A stretch of 64,000 nt of DNA, from NCBI RefSeq assembly GCF_043290135.1, contig NW_027464602.1:4030001-4094000 (forward strand), in the 5' to 3' direction. Of this stretch, positions 40,698 to 53,369 are shown in pieces. The DNA comes from Rhipicephalus microplus (Eukaryota; Arthropoda; Arachnida; Ixodida; Ixodidae). The notes under the pieces are model-generated. The model had not been told where the DNA came from. It did not search any database and was given only the letters and a program-made list of their open reading frames with translations. The position numbers and the translations under genes are program-made. Every line of letters starts with the position of its first letter. Position 1 is the stretch's first letter.

Positions 40698-43600
40698 CTA
40701 AGGTGTCGTGAGGACAAGTGGTTCGTGATATGGTTTGAGGCGATTCACATGTACGATTTCGCGGCCTCGGCGACGCATGTCGACAGTGGCCGTGAGGGGT
40801 TCGATGAGGTAGTTAACAGCGGAAGTTTGTTCTATGACGCGATAAGGTCCATGGTACCTGCTGACAAACTTTGTAGAGGTACCAGGAGCAGCACTGGGGG
40901 GCACCCACAGCCAAACAAGAGAGTTGGGCGAAAATTGGTAGTTGGACCGTCCATCGTCGTGACGAAATTTCTGTAGCCCTTGTTCTTGTGTTGTAAGGGT
41001 GCGAGCTAATTGCCGACATTCTTCCGCATACCGCGCGGCTTCGGAAAGTGGTGTGCCTTCGGATGAGTCGGGTCGGTAGGGGAGAATGGTGTCAATTGGA
41101 GACGATGGTTCTCGACCATAAAGTAAAAAGAATGGAGAAAAGCCTGTCGTCGCTTGAGGTGCCGTGTTGTAAGCGTACGTTACGTAAGGAAGGATGAGAT
41201 CCCAGTTGGTGTGGTCGGAGGCGACATACATAGAAAGCATGTCGCCAAGAGTACGGTTGAAACGCTCGGTCAAGCCATTTGTTTGTGGGCGATATGCGGT
41301 AGTACAGCGGTGAATTACATGGCATTCTGCAAGAAGTTCTCGAATAACATCCGCGAGAAAGACGCGGCCTCGGTCGCTCAAAAGTTCACGTGGAGCGCCA
41401 TGACGCAGAACAAAACGTTGCAGCAGGAAAGACGCAACGTCACGTGCCGTCGCGGCTGGTAGAGCGGCCGTTTCTGCATATCTCGTGAGATGGTCGATCG
41501 CTACAATAATCCAGCGATTCCCAGCTTATGTATATGGTAGAGGACCATAAAGGTCTATTCCAACCCGGTCGAATGGTCGCACTGGGCACGGTAACGGCTG
41601 CATTGGTGCAGTAGGACGGCTAGGATCGTGCTTGCGGCGTTGGCACTCTGTGCAAGATCGAATGTACTTTTGAACGAATGTGTACATGCCGCGCCAATAA
41701 AACCGAAAACGTAGCCTGGCGTAGGTTTTAAACAAACCGGCGTGCGCACACTGCGGATCGGCATGGAAAGCAGCACATATGCTGGCGCGGAGATGCCTGG
41801 GTATGACGAGTAGCCATTTGCGACCGTCAGGGTGGTAGTTGCGGCGATAAAGTATTCCATCACGGATGGCGAAGTGAGAGGCTTGTCGGTGTAGCGCTCG
41901 AGATGGCGGGTGGGCGAGTGCTTCAGATAGGTAATCCATCAGAGACGCAATCCACGAATCTTTGCGCTGCTCCGCAGCCATGTTGATGGGTCCTGATAGT
42001 GGAAGGAAGTTGTCTTGGATGGAGACACTCGCAATATCAGTAGAAACAGGCGAACGCGAAAGAGCGTCGGCATCGGCGTGCTTCTGGCCTGAGCGATAAA
42101 TGACGCGGATGTCGTACTCTTGGAGCCGTAAAGCCCATCGTGCCAAGCGTCCTGAGGGATCTTTGAGGGAGGATAACCAGCAGAGCGCGTGGTGGTCGGT
42201 AACAACATCGAAAGGGCGGCCGTACAGATAAGGCCGAAATTTTGTAATGGCCCAGATAATCGCTAGGCATTCTTTCTCAGTTACCGAATAATTTGCTTCT
42301 GTTCTTGTAAGAGTGCGGCTCGCGTACGCAACAACATATTCTTGGTAACCAGGCTTTCGTTGGGCGAGTACAGCGCCAAGACCGACACCGCTAGCATCTG
42401 TGTGGATTTCTGTGGGAGCGCTTGAATCGAAATGACGCAGTATGGGTGGTGTTGTAAGCAGTTCACGGAGCTTCGCAAAGGCACTGTCGCAAGCTGGAGA
42501 CCACGCAGATAGATTGCGGTCTCCCTGAAGTAGGTCTGTCAGAGGCGCCATGATCGAGGCGAAATCTCGGACGAAGCGGCGGAAGTATGAGCAAAGGCCA
42601 ATGAAACTACGCAGCTGCTTGAGAGACGCGGGCCTCGGGAACTCGCGAACAGCACGTAGCTTAGCGGGGTCAGGAAGAACGCCATCCTTCGACACGACGT
42701 GTCCGAGAATGGTCAGCTTGCGCGCTCCAAAGTGACACTTCTTTAAGTTGAGTTGGAGGCCGGCTGCAGAGAGGCAGCGTAGAACCTGTTCCAAGCGACG
42801 AAGGTGCGTGGGAAAATCGGGTGAGAATACCACTACATCGTCTAAGTAGCACAAACACGTGTTCCATTTGAGGCCTCGTAGGATAGTGTCCATCATGCGC
42901 TCAAATGTTGCCGGCGCATTGCATAGCCCGAATGGCATCACGTTAAATTCGTATAAGCCGTCTGGTGTAACAAATGCAGTTTTTGGCCTATCATCCGGAT
43001 TCATGGGCACTTGCCAGTACCCAGAGCGTAGATCAAGGGAGGAAAAGAACTCTGCGCCTTGTAAAGAGTCGAGGGCGTCATCAATTCGAGGCAAAGGATA
43101 AACATCCTTTCGTGTTATTTTGTTTAGGCGACGATAATCTACGCAAAAGCGTATCTTGCCATCCTTCTTTTTAACTAAAACAACCGGCGACGCCCAAGGA
43201 CTGTTTGACAGTTGAACGACGCCTCGCTTTAGCATGTCACCTACTTGTTCATCGATGATACGGCGTTCAGTTGGCGAAACACGGTATGGTCGCTGCCGTA
43301 GTGGTGGGTGATTACCTGTGTCGATCTGGTGGCATACGGTAGATGTGCGACCTAAAGTAGCGCTGTGACTGTCAAAAGATTGTCGAAACTCGTCAAGGAG
43401 GCTCAAAAGCTCACACCTCTGTTGTGGGTTTAGGCCTTCGTCGATGACACGGTTGAAAATGTCGGTAGTGGGAGGGTCATTCACGGAACTACAGGAGAGG
43501 GCACTGACTTCCGATGATTCATCAGGAACGTCAAGTGTAGCGATGGTTTCGAATGATTCTATCGAACCAATACATTCGCCTCGGAATAGCGTAATCGTGA

Positions 43601-44265
43601 ATGGGAACGGATTCTTCACAGGCACGTTGGTCGCACCACCTTGAAGTGTAACGAGAGCGGTTGGGAGCGGTGATAGGTGGCGATGAACGAAAGCAGCGGA
43701 AGGCGTGAAGAATGCGGTAGCGTCGACGACGGTGGAACACGACACAGGTGCGAAGACAGTAGCGCGTGGAGGGATTTGGGTGTCGTCACTAATGACCAAC
43801 TTCGCGTCGGAAGGGCGATCGTGCACTGGTAGCGCATCACCAAGGGGACAAAAGGCGACTTCGGCACGGGCGCAATCAATGACGGCTTGGTGATGGGAGA
43901 GAAAATCCCAACCTAAAATGATGTCATGAGAACAGTGCGGGAGTACTACGAACTGGACTGTGTAGGGCACTCCTTGAATTACAAGTCTGGCAGTACACGC
44001 GGCCACAGGCTGCACAGGCTGTGCAGTGGCAGTATGAAGACATGAACCCAAGTAAGGCGTTGTCACTTTTCGAATTGAACGGCAAACTTTTTCGGCGATG
44101 ACAGAAATTGCGGCACCAGTATCAATAAGGGCAAGTATGGGTACACCTTCAAGAACGGCATTAATTACATTCGGCGGCGAACGAAGAGGGCTTGTGCTTT
44201 GCGACGAGGACGCAGTTCTTGCCTCGGGAACTGCGTCATTTAGTTTTCCGCGTCGATTGTAGGGG
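40698..44265 (-). pseudogene. pol: Gypsy-1 pol (protease-RT-RNase H-integrase) with one in-frame stop
   Basis: The pol frame is -1 relative to gag and is already open at the gag stop (44,240), so it is probably made by a -1 frameshift; a C6 run (44,262-44,267) and GGAAAAC near the gag stop are candidate slip sites. Protease DTGA lies at about 44,112-44,123. Counted from an internal Met at 44,066, RT has LDLRSGY near residue 344 and YLDD at 407-410, RNase H has HTDASG near 556, and the integrase zinc region ends CTEC near 815. A TAA at 41,526-41,528 follows the first catalytic Asp (GIDLYG); the frame then stays open through SDRGR and TNGLTER, which hold the second Asp and the Glu, to a stop at 40,698. 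The stop thus splits the integrase core. Everything else looks intact, consistent with a young element. Confidence 0.9.
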
Positions 44266-45424
44266 GGCGTCGGCGCATCGGGGAGGGCGAGCGTCGACGT
44301 GGAGAAGGAGATCGGCGATCAGGAGCTGGTCGGTGGCTTGGACGAGGAGCGTACAATTCGGGGTCTGGGGTGTATTGAGTGTACGTGTAATCGTTTTCGT
44401 ATGGACGTAGGTTTTCACGTGAGTGGAGTGGACGGCGGCGGCACAGACGTGCGACGTGCCCAGGTAGACCACACGAAAAGCAGATCGGTCGGTTGTCGGC
44501 AGTGCGCCATGGATTAGGGACTCGGCGAAGTGGAGGTCGTGGCGGCAGGGCAGCATAAACAGGAGCAGGCTGTGGAGGCGGCGCTTGGAACGTTTGTGGT
44601 CGTGGTCGTGCTGCTGCTTCGGCGTACGTCAATGGTGCATTGACTGGTGGCACCAGCTGTGGAGGAAGGACCTCAGACACTTGATCTCGTATAATAGTCC
44701 GTAGAGTAGGGCTAAGCGGTGCACTGCGCTCCGGTAGGCCAGAGATGAGCGAGAGTTGGCGGGCAACTTCTTCGCGCACGAAATCTTTGATCTGCGAGAG
44801 GAGGACGGGGTCTTGCGAGGGAGTTAAGCCGGACATCGATTCCTGATGTGGGACAGCACGGCGGGTGACGAGACGTTGCCGGCGGAGCTCATCATAGCTT
44901 TGGCAGAGCTCGGTAACTTGGGCGACAGTAGCAGGGCTTTTCGAAATGAGCATCTGGAAAGCGTCCTCGTCAATACCCTTAAAAATATGCTTGATGCGGT
45001 CCACCTCTGTCATGTTCACATCGACGCGCTTGCACAAGTCAATGACGTCTTCTATATAACTTGTAAAGTTCTCACCAGGCAGTTGAGATCTCGACTGAAG
45101 GCGCTGCTCCGCACGAAGTTTGCGGACAGAAGGACGACCAAAGACTTCGCTGAACTTTGCTTTGAATGCTGTCCAGGTGGGAACGTCGGTCTCATGGTTC
45201 CGAAGCCATAAGTGGGCAATGCCACTGAGGTAAATGCCGACAGTGGCCCGTCTCGTGGCTTCGTCCCATTTGTTCAAGACACTCACGAGTTCATAAGTAG
45301 CCAGCCAGTCGTCGTGGTCGTCAGTGCCGCTGAATATGGGAGGATCCCGCTGACGGACCGCGCCGGAGCACACGATGGCCTGGGAAGCCATAGGAGGAGG
45401 GCTTGTGGCAGATGCAGTGGTCAT
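44240..45424 (-). CDS. gag: Gypsy-1 Gag polyprotein
   Basis: The structural protein that would package the retrotransposon RNA into cytoplasmic particles. The ORF is open from 45,514, but its first 30 codons cover the LTR end and primer-binding site, so the Met at 45,424 is the likelier start, giving 394 residues. The middle has the helix-rich Gag pattern ([15 protein letters not shown] near the N-terminus, then FSEVFG). A CCHC zinc knuckle, [14 protein letters not shown] (C-X2-C-X4-H-X4-C), lies at about residues 315-328. It is followed by an Arg/Pro/Ser-rich tail that ends in the overlap with the pol frame. No internal stop is seen. Confidence 0.88.
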   Translation of the reverse strand: MTTASATSPPPMASQAIVCSGAVRQRDPPIFSGTDDHDDWLATYELVSVLNKWDEATRRATVGIYLSGIAHLWLRNHETDVPTWTAFKAKFSEVFGRPSVRKLRAEQRLQSRSQLPGENFTSYIEDVIDLCKRVDVNMTEVDRIKHIFKGIDEDAFQMLISKSPATVAQVTELCQSYDELRRQRLVTRRAVPHQESMSGLTPSQDPVLLSQIKDFVREEVARQLSLISGLPERSAPLSPTLRTIIRDQVSEVLPPQLVPPVNAPLTYAEAAARPRPQTFQAPPPQPAPVYAALPPRPPLRRVPNPWRTADNRPICFSCGLPGHVARLCRRRPLHSRENLRPYENDYTYTQYTPDPELYAPRPSHRPAPDRRSPSPRRRSPSPMRRRPPTIDAEN

Positions 45425-45470
45425 GACAGCAGGTAGAGTCCGGCTTCGCAACTCCAGGATTGCAAGGAGA

Positions 45471-45487
45471 CCCAGCAAACTCCACCA
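45471..45487 (-). promoter_or_regulatory. Gypsy-1 primer-binding-site candidate
   Basis: Two bases after the 5' LTR, the minus strand reads TGGTGGAGTTTGCTGGG. The leading TGG is what the 3' CCA of a tRNA primer would pair with. I could not match the remaining bases to a particular tRNA. Confidence 0.6.
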
Positions 45488-45489
45488 AT

Positions 45490-45648
45490 TATAATATAGA
45501 ACGGAGACAGTCAAAACTGTTATCCGAGACCAGGTAGGAGCGTAGGCCTAGCTATCAAAATCAGCGACAGTCCGGGCCGAGCGTCTCGTGCTTAGCACTG
45601 ACAATGTGTGTGCCGAGATTTGCATGACCCACTACAATCATCATTACA
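45490..45648 (-). repeat. Gypsy-1 5' LTR
   Basis: 159 bp, identical base for base to the 3' LTR at 40501-40659, and followed on the plus strand by the GTAT target duplication. It should hold the element's promoter; no convincing TATA box is obvious apart from AT-rich sequence at its 3' end. Confidence 0.9.
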
Positions 45649-45652
45649 GTAT

Positions 45653-46255
45653 ATATAAAATTCCTACTGCAGGTTAAGCTACGTAGCACTCCATAACTCT
45701 TCCTTTTATTAAGGGCAATTTTTCAAACAATCAACATTATTCATTTTCTGTCTCATGACTTCGTGCCCGCAATTCTTGGTTTGGCTCGATCACAATTGTG
45801 CAGCCCTTATTTTGGAGGAATCAAAAAACATCAACCAAAATATATTTTGGAACTGCTCCTCGGTGATATTGCCTTCCCTCAACTGCCACAGCTTGAGATG
45901 AGTCATATAGCAAGTCTCGCGCATACCTAGGGCCTACCCTTGAGGAAACTGGTCCGGCTGTGAAATGCTCAGTTTTTTCTCAAATAAACTTTTTGGTTTG
46001 AGTTTTCTCAGTTCTCGAGTCCCTTCACAATAAAGCAGACCCAATGTTCCCCTTAGTCCTTAATTTTGTTATATTATGAAATAAATAAAAAAAATAATAC
46101 TGAAAATAAAAATACTAATAACTGTTGCGCAAAAAACACAGTCCCACATACGTACTTGAACGCAATATTGCTTTTATTTTGTTTTATAACCTAAGGCATT
46201 AGAAAAAATAGTAGTACAATAAAAACTTTGAAAAAAAAAAAACAAAAAGAACTAA
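45653..46255. other. AT-rich DNA without recognisable genes
   Basis: AT-rich sequence with several A- and T-runs (about 46,060-46,260). I see no ORF, RNA gene or repeat that I can name. Confidence 0.5.
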
Positions 46256-46258
46256 TTT

Positions 46259-46340
46259 TGGCGGGACTCGAACCTGCGCCACTCAGTTGTGCTCGTGCAC
46301 GTGAACCGAGTGCGTTAACTAGCTGAGCTATTCGCGCAGA
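46259..46340 (-). repeat. tRNA-derived SINE head or degenerate tRNA
   Basis: On the minus strand a Pol III A box (TAGCTCAGCTAG, then TTAACGCACTCGG) and a B box (GGTTCGAGTCC) stand at tRNA-like spacing. A long T-run lies about 25 bases after the B box (plus-strand A-run 46,231-46,242). The acceptor ends do not pair, and the T stem has a mismatch, so it is more likely a SINE head or tRNA relic than a working tRNA gene. Confidence 0.6.
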
Positions 46341-47200
46341 ACAGTAAAGTGGCGTTTAAGTTATGCATATAAATTTGCTTTTCACACGCTATGTGTTGGC
46401 ATATTTATGTACGATATGCGATCGTATCTATTGTTGTGTGCATACGTTTTGTGATTGTATATACGTCACATGCTTTTCGCATGTCTTTCAACTATAGATT
46501 GCTGCCCCGCCGCGGATGAAAACAAGTATTTTTACATCCACACACAAGCTTGAGCAGTTGAAGGTTGTTTCCCGGGGCTCTCTTGCGATTGAGTCGGCCA
46601 CCACAGGGAATTAGAGTGATACGCCATTAATCCCTGCATCTAGCTGTATTCCACTTAGTAGCTCTATCGCTTGATGACAAATCGAGCGCGGGGCGCGACG
46701 TTATTGCGCACGACCATGCCTCGCGTAGTGACGACATCAGCTGATTGCGCCGGCCCGCTTGCTTCGATTTGCTTCAGAGCAAAGAAATGTCATACCTTGA
46801 AAGATTGCGTACTGCACTATATCAAAATGTTACTGCTTTGTAGCCATCCTATTATTCATTGAGAATTGATAACTCTGATATCACTACTGTAGAGCTTTGT
46901 GTCGGCGACACGCACCGAACGTGAAACCGCACTACGTCTGTCGTAGAAGCAGTAGGAGGCTGTCGTCTGCTAGAACAAAAACAAAACAAAAACCTGCGAA
47001 AATATTCATAAGTTGTAACTTGTTTTTTGAATAACCGTTTATTACTTTTAAAGTTATTTTGCCAGATAACATACATTTTTTTAGTTTATAGCAGCGACAG
47101 ATGTTTTTTTTTTCCCTCACACAGATATCCAAGCCAAATCCATTCACAGCTAAAGCCACATGTTGTTTGTCTTTGTCTCCGTGGGTAGCTCTCTCCTGTG
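46341..47200. other. Intergenic DNA, nothing recognised
   Basis: Mixed-composition DNA, becoming more GC-rich and CpG-containing after about 46,500. Short ORFs only, with no motif. It may include promoter sequence for the exon-like region that follows, but no core element stands out. Confidence 0.4.
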
Positions 47201-47428
47201 TTCGCGCTGCTACACACGAGAGCACGAAATGTTAAATTTACGCAAGGAAGCGCCGTTCCTCGTTCGTGTGATGTGCTAAGATTGCGCCCTATTCCCGCGG
47301 TTGTTCGAGTGCGGATTAAGTGCGAGTCGTCCAAGCAATCGGCGGGTTGGGCGGGCGCTCGAAGGACTCCGAGGTGACGGCTGACGCCTGTGGTTGCTTC
47401 CCTCGGGACAGTGTGAAAGAAACTAAAG
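47201..47428 (+). other. Candidate first, non-coding exon with a strong splice donor
   Basis: A GC- and CpG-rich stretch in an otherwise AT-rich region ends in AAAG|GTAAGG at 47,428/47,429, a near-consensus 5' splice site. The left end is arbitrary because no transcription start can be read. Together with exon-like segments downstream on the same strand it could be the 5' exon of a spliced transcript, coding or not. Confidence 0.25.
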
Positions 47429-50303
47429 GTAAGGTGGACACTTTTTTATGTAGACCAAGTATGCCACTCAGTGCAAGTGTGTGTTGCTGAACTCGAACGA
47501 GGCGTCGTGAAACGGCAACCTTACGCGCCTTTGCGAGTGCGGTTGCCGATTCGCTTTGACAAGGCTAACGCTAGCAGAGCCATGGCGCATCGGCGCGGCC
47601 TTACTGGAGCTAATTCGAGACAACTGCGGCAACATGCATGTGTATGGTGATCGATTTTTTCATATGTGCAGTGTAGTGAGGAAGACGCACACGGCGCTTG
47701 CTACGTTGTTGATTAAACGAAGCCTGCAGTGCCATTTGATGGAAAGCAGCATTTTGTTTACGTTCGCGGGCGATACAACTCGTAACTTGGCTCGATTCAC
47801 CTAGCCAACCGCCTAAGTGGGTTGATTAGCATACGTTCACGGTAGAGCGTTATTATGCCCCTAAACAGGGGCGTGTGCTTGTTAAAAGATATAATGTGTG
47901 TGCCTAGTGTAGAGAGAGAGGTGTTCGTGCAATCTGCATGTGTACCTGCAAGACGCTTCTGCTTGTAACTAATAATGTACCGGCCAGCACCTACATTGTA
48001 CGCCTGACTTTGAAGAAAACTTGCATGCACAATGTGAGATTTTGTAATCTGCCAGAGTTGCTTTTTATAAAATAATACACTGCCAGCATGTTCAAAATAT
48101 GTTTCGCTGCTGTGTGGCAGGGGTGCGGTTATCATGCTGTTGTGTAGTTGCTGATGGAAGCACTTATAGTTTTGATGCGTTAATATTTCTCATCTAACTC
48201 ATCAGGTGTTTGGCTGTTTCAGCACAAACAAGGCAAAGAGAGAAGGAAGACGGGTAATGACAGGAGGAGTGCCGACTTTTGTTTGCAGGAGAATACCCAT
48301 GTTGGTGTATTTATTGTGACAGCCTTTCTGTGTTGCTTTCTTGCCCAATTTATGCAACAACACAGTTGTCAGCAATATGAGAGAGAACACTGAAATTAGC
48401 TTTTAAAGATCATGGTGACTAAATGCCTAGTAATTCACAGCACAAAGTAACAACAAAAGACATCAGTATGATTATTGTGGACGAGTACAGTCTTGCATCT
48501 AAAAAATATATTCTGCAAAATGTTGCCTAAGTAAGAAACCTCTCTATGTTTGCAAATAGTGTGACGTCACTTCGAGCGCCGTGCCAGCCATTCCCTCCCT
48601 CTGTGCAAGGGCTGGTTGGCAAGGAAGTTGTTTGTGACATTCCTGATAGACCACTGAGATGTATGCGATTCTAAACCTGTAGCCTAATATATACATAATC
48701 TTTTGCGCAGTTACATCGCTGCATCTGACACCTACAACTTATTTGCATATTTACATTGCTCCCTTAGGACCTAACACACAAACTTGTTTGCATTGTCACT
48801 TCATGAATATCGAGCGGTAAAGGTACTGAGTATATGTGAAACAAGAATCTCTGCTTATTACATGAAGACATATGAGGCCTTCGATAAAACGAGTTATACC
48901 TTTATTGGGCTTGCGTACTCGTCGGGGCGATTCATACATGCAGCTTCAGCAAATGGTATCTTCCAGCCCGGTGACCATGCAATTTTTTTTTGCACATAGC
49001 GCAAACACTGAGATGTACCCACTCGCAGATGGTCGCGTCAAGTGCATATTTACCTTGACTAAAATGTCGAATCAAGTTTTTTCATCGACCGGTCCCTGCC
49101 ATGAGTGCTAACGTCTTCGCAAACAAGACACATTGTTATTGACACTGCACACACCACACACAATATTCTCTGTTGAACCAATATTCTCAATACCTTTCAA
49201 TGCACACTACATGCCGCAATCAACAGTGCACATTTTTGAAGACTATGCCACTGTTCCTCGCACAGGCCACCACGTGTGTTCACTTCTTCAAGATAAACAG
49301 ACAGCGTGGCAAATATTTTACCACACAGCTAGATGTTTGCTGACACATACTACAGCTAATGTCGACATTGTAACGTGAAGTGTAAGCTTTGAAAAATTAA
49401 AGCTTGCCCCAAACACCGCACGACTGTACCGGGCTGAGCCACCAGCGGGAGTGTTTTTCCAGCCACACCTTTTACATGTGCCAGTGACATCATGCTGTGA
49501 CGTACCTCGGTAGGGGCCTATCGCTGCATACTTTATGTGAATGAGGGTCCTGTTAGTGAAAGCAGGCATTGTTGATTTCGTAACTTGTTCATTCCCAACT
49601 GGACCTTCATTTGCACGAGTTGTCTGACTGATATTCAGGCGAACTTTTGTGCAGTAAGTTATACAGTTGGCAGTCTGTGCTTGCTCCATACTGTTGTTAC
49701 TGGTGTTTCTTGTTGTTACTTTGCACTGCTCATTACTGCTCACCCACAGAAGCTAGCCTATCTTGCTGCTGTTTTGGACAAGATGCAGCTGGCAAGTGCG
49801 ATAGTGTTCATAACTCTAAATTCTCAAGCAAAAATTATCGTTTCATATTCAGTTAGTTGCATTCATATCAGTACATTATAAGAAATCATTGATTAAAGAT
49901 TAATCCGTGTTCCTTCACATAATGCTCACAACTTTTATATCAATTTGAATGGTGTTTATAAAAAACTTGGGTTTTAGCTAAACTTCATGCTGTTTTCTTG
50001 AACAGCTGACAAAACGCTATTGGATGCTTACTTGCCATGAATTGGACTGTGTTTGAAATACATTGCAATTCTTCACCGGACTGCCAGTACACTTCACATT
50101 GGGGTAACATTTATTAACCATGGATTGATTAATTAAGAACGGGAAGAAAGAAGCGGCAGGCCGGGATACTTGATATTGGCATCCGTTTTGCTACCCAGCG
50201 CATTATCATGCAAACTTCCTATAGAGTGGTTATGCGTCTTGCATGTGTGTCTGTAAACCAAGAACTTTGGGTAGAACTATATTTTTCTTACAAATGGTTG
50301 CAG
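47429..50303. other. AT-rich DNA, possible intron
   Basis: AT-rich with only short ORFs. No recognisable protein motif, RNA gene or repeat. It lies between the candidate splice donor at 47,429 and the candidate acceptor at 50,303, so it may be an intron. Confidence 0.35.
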
Positions 50304-50413
50304 GACTGTGGAGGCTGTAGGGCTGCTTAGGAATGGTGGAATCCCTGGACATGTGTTCAACCTTGCTGCATCAGCTCCTTGGTGTTTTCACGGCATCTTT
50401 ACAGATGTGTTGG
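50304..50413 (+). other. Candidate internal exon (110 bp)
   Basis: A pyrimidine-rich tract and ATGGTTGCAG end at 50,303, and TTGG|GTGAGT follows at 50,413/50,414, a good acceptor and donor pair. Two frames are open throughout: one contains ATG with a reasonable context (AGGAATGG) at 50,333, and the other reads through from the acceptor. Neither translation resembles a family that I recognise. It is only a candidate, since such pairs also occur by chance in long AT-rich DNA. Confidence 0.3.
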
Positions 50414-52690
50414 GTGAGTAAAGCAAGCAGGTTTCAACACAAGAAAAAGTATAATATGGCAGCACCTCTTGTGCATGCCTTACATCCCAAGTATATCAAA
50501 TATTTATCTTGCACCTTGTGGCCTGTAATTTTTAAAGAGACACTTCTTTTTGCTTTATATTTGAGTCTTGATGCTTCGACAGCAATGTATTTGTGTTTGA
50601 CAGCAAGTGTTCTTGAACAAATAACTGATCTCAATAATGACAACACACCCTTCAAACTTGGTCCTTAGCATAAGCTAGCACATACCTGTAGCAGATTCAA
50701 TTATTCATTTTTTGCTGGGATGATAATGGGAAAGTAGCAAAGGCAAGTTCAGATTGGAGTGGTCGGTGACGTCTGTTTAGGCTCTGCCATATTGCTTTGC
50801 AACCAGAGTTACTTGTGGCCACATATACAATGAAGCCACATGACGTGCATTCTAAATGAGATTACCATATCACATTTCGCTGCATCTCAATGTGTGCCAA
50901 ACAAATGCAGATATCATTAGCTTGCCACTATAAAGGGATACTAAACCAACACAAGGTTGAAATTTAGTCGTGGTGTTGCAGCTGTGTATGACTCTACAAT
51001 GGATGCATAGCCGTGATAATTTGTCTATATGTTGTCGCAATAGTAATGTTACACACATTGTACGATACAAAAGAGGTCCTCGCTTATTTCGCTTTTTTTC
51101 GCAATGCTTCTTGTCTCTTCTTGCCATGTGCTCCTCCTCACTGTACAAGGAGCAAGAGTAGTGGGCACACAAACACGTATTTAAAAAAAAATGTTGTAAG
51201 GTGAGCACTGAGAAGCTGAACACTTCCGAAAGGCTCAAAGAGGTAAAGGTATTGTTTCTAGCTACTTTTTGGGCACCCACAGCTAGTTGTGCTGCTGCAG
51301 TTAAAAAATGAGTTAAATGTTAAAAATTAATTGGAGGTGGTTTGGCACCCATAATTGCAGTTACATACAGAACTAGGTTTCAATGCGTAAGCAAAATCTG
51401 TTCACTCTAAATCAATCCTAATGATATCTGAAATTCAGGAAATATTCACAGAAAAGCTCAGGAAAAGGCTAAGTGGTTGCCCCTTGAACGTGAAGGAGAT
51501 ACCCTTCTTCTAAAAGGTCAATAGACCGTCTAGTAGTCTCGATATTACATGCACTGTAAAATATTCTGGTGTGGTGCTTTTCATGCATGTTATAATGAGA
51601 GGGGTTTTTAACAGAACTGTTGTAACTTTGCCTTGCGTTGCTAAAATTTGTTCACATAGTTATAATACATGAATCACTTTATGCCTTTTGATTTTATGCA
51701 AATGGTTTGCTTACCCAGTCGGTTTAACTTGATTTGGATAAAAACATAAATGCTCGAAACTTTTTTTTATTATACAGCAGGTTTATTTTTAAAATACGCG
51801 ACCATTGATGTGAACACAGTTGGTGGCGTGCTTGATTAATCCTTCACTATCACCACTCTAACTACACCTGCTACAGTGCATAGTGTGACAAAAGTAATGG
51901 TACTTAACATTACTGGCAGCATACTTTTATGTCTCAAAATGTGTTAAAAAGCCTGGTAAAAGTGTGTGTACGTTTTTTTTTTTCGCTCCAACTAAATATT
52001 CTGGTCTACTCAAAATAGCTTCCGCTCTTTTAAGGTCCTCAATCTATTAGGTGTTCAAAAGAAGTATCAATGCCATATGCTTTTTTTGTCAGCCTACTCA
52101 CAACTCTAATAATGAGAATTACCCGACAACATTACCCAGTAAAATATAGGGATGTTATAAAAAGTAATGTCAATTCAATTGTCAAGAAACTTTGCGAAGT
52201 TACATTTTTGTTCACTTTTCTTTTCATAATTTTGTTAAAGTTACTTTTGATAACATCCCCTACAATTTGTTTGGCATCATTTTCTACTAGTTCTCATTAT
52301 AATGTGTTCAACAAAGACAACAAACCCTTAAATTTATAGTTCTTTCCTTTACTCATGAATCTGAAACAGTGAATCTCAGTAATCTTAGCGGTGTGTGACT
52401 TGTTTTTTTTTTTTTTTTGATCAGTTGTGCATGTGTTCAAGTACATGCATTTAGGTGGGAGGGTGAACCATTGCCACCTCCTGTGACTAGCAGATTTTCC
52501 GAGAACTGACAGATGCATAATGCTGCCAAAGAAGTATAGGGATATTGGAAGTAATCGTAACGTAATTGCAATCGTAATGTTATTGCCAGTAGGCAAAAAA
52601 AAGGTGTGCCACACTTGCCATAATGGTAACAAGCAGCGCTGACTGACTCTTCCATGTATAAATGCACATATATACCGTACAAAATGGAAG
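50414..52690. other. AT-rich DNA, nothing recognised
   Basis: AT-rich sequence with homopolymer runs, including a T16 stretch at about 52,404-52,419. ORFs are short and unsupported. Confidence 0.45.
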
Positions 52691-52696
52691 AGGGAT

Positions 52697-52828
52697 AGCC
52701 GCCATGGTAGCTCAGTTGATAGAGCATCGGACATGTTATTCGAAGTTCGCAGGCTCGGTCCCTGTACAGGGCAGGTTATCTTTTTTCCTTCTACTTTTCT
52801 TTCTTCACAATTACAACACTTCTATTCT
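52697..52828 (+). repeat. tRNA-derived SINE of a type I recall from ixodid ticks
   Basis: A plus-strand tRNA-like head has the A box TAGCTCAGTTGATAGAGC (from 52,708) and the B box GGCTCGGTCCC (near 52,752). The tail is gttatctttttt followed by pyrimidine-rich cttctacttttctttcttc. This head-plus-tail layout matches, from memory, a SINE common in hard-tick sequences. The head differs from the array's tRNA-Asn, so the two are unrelated in origin. Confidence 0.7.
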
Positions 52829-52830
52829 TC

Positions 52831-53365
52831 TTGAAGACTTTCTGGTGTAAAAAAGGTACCTTATAATCTGAAGAGGCAAACAGAATGTGCCAGTGCACGA
52901 GTTAGCTGTTGTAGTGGTTACAAGTAAGATATGTTTTGAAGAATAAATCATTCTGCCACTTGCCTAAAAAATGGCTACAGGACATGGCACTGGATGCACT
53001 TTGTTATTTTTGAATCAAGCTATCTTGTATTCTATTTTTATAAATTACATGGGATACACATGACGGTATCACACACTTTAATGCCACAAAGATTATGCAG
53101 CGAACAATGTTATAAATGCGAAATTGCATAAGGATAAGGTGAAAACTGCACCCTCAACGAGAATGTACAGGGAGCACAGGGTGCAGGCGTCATTCCTTCT
53201 GCACGTGCTTTTCAAGTGCGAGCTGTTTTCTCCTCGTTCTGACCAACTAACTAAATTGAGATGTGTTGTTATAGTGCAAGAAGATGCTCCACGGGAAACT
53301 AGGTTTGTCTCAAACTCTGTGTGTGTCTTTCAATCTATATGGTGCCCGGTTCAAGAGTTCATGCA
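52831..53365. other. AT-rich DNA, nothing recognised
   Basis: Follows the SINE tail. Short ORFs only (one of 102 codons begins at 53,124), with no motif, and compositional features do not suggest coding. Confidence 0.45.
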
Positions 53366-53369
53366 GACC

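Larger units (their letters stand above)
40501..45648 (-). mobile_element. Full-length Ty3/Gypsy LTR retrotransposon (Gypsy-1)
   Basis: A 5148-bp element on the minus strand. Two 159-bp LTRs (40501-40659 and 45490-45648) are identical, and a 4-bp GTAT duplication flanks it (40497-40500 and 45649-45652). Internally it holds a primer-binding-site candidate, gag, pol in the order protease, RT, RNase H, integrase, and a polypurine tract. That domain order defines Ty3/Gypsy. Identical LTRs indicate a recent insertion. Pol is broken by one in-frame stop, so this copy is probably not autonomous as read. No env ORF is present. Confidence 0.92.
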
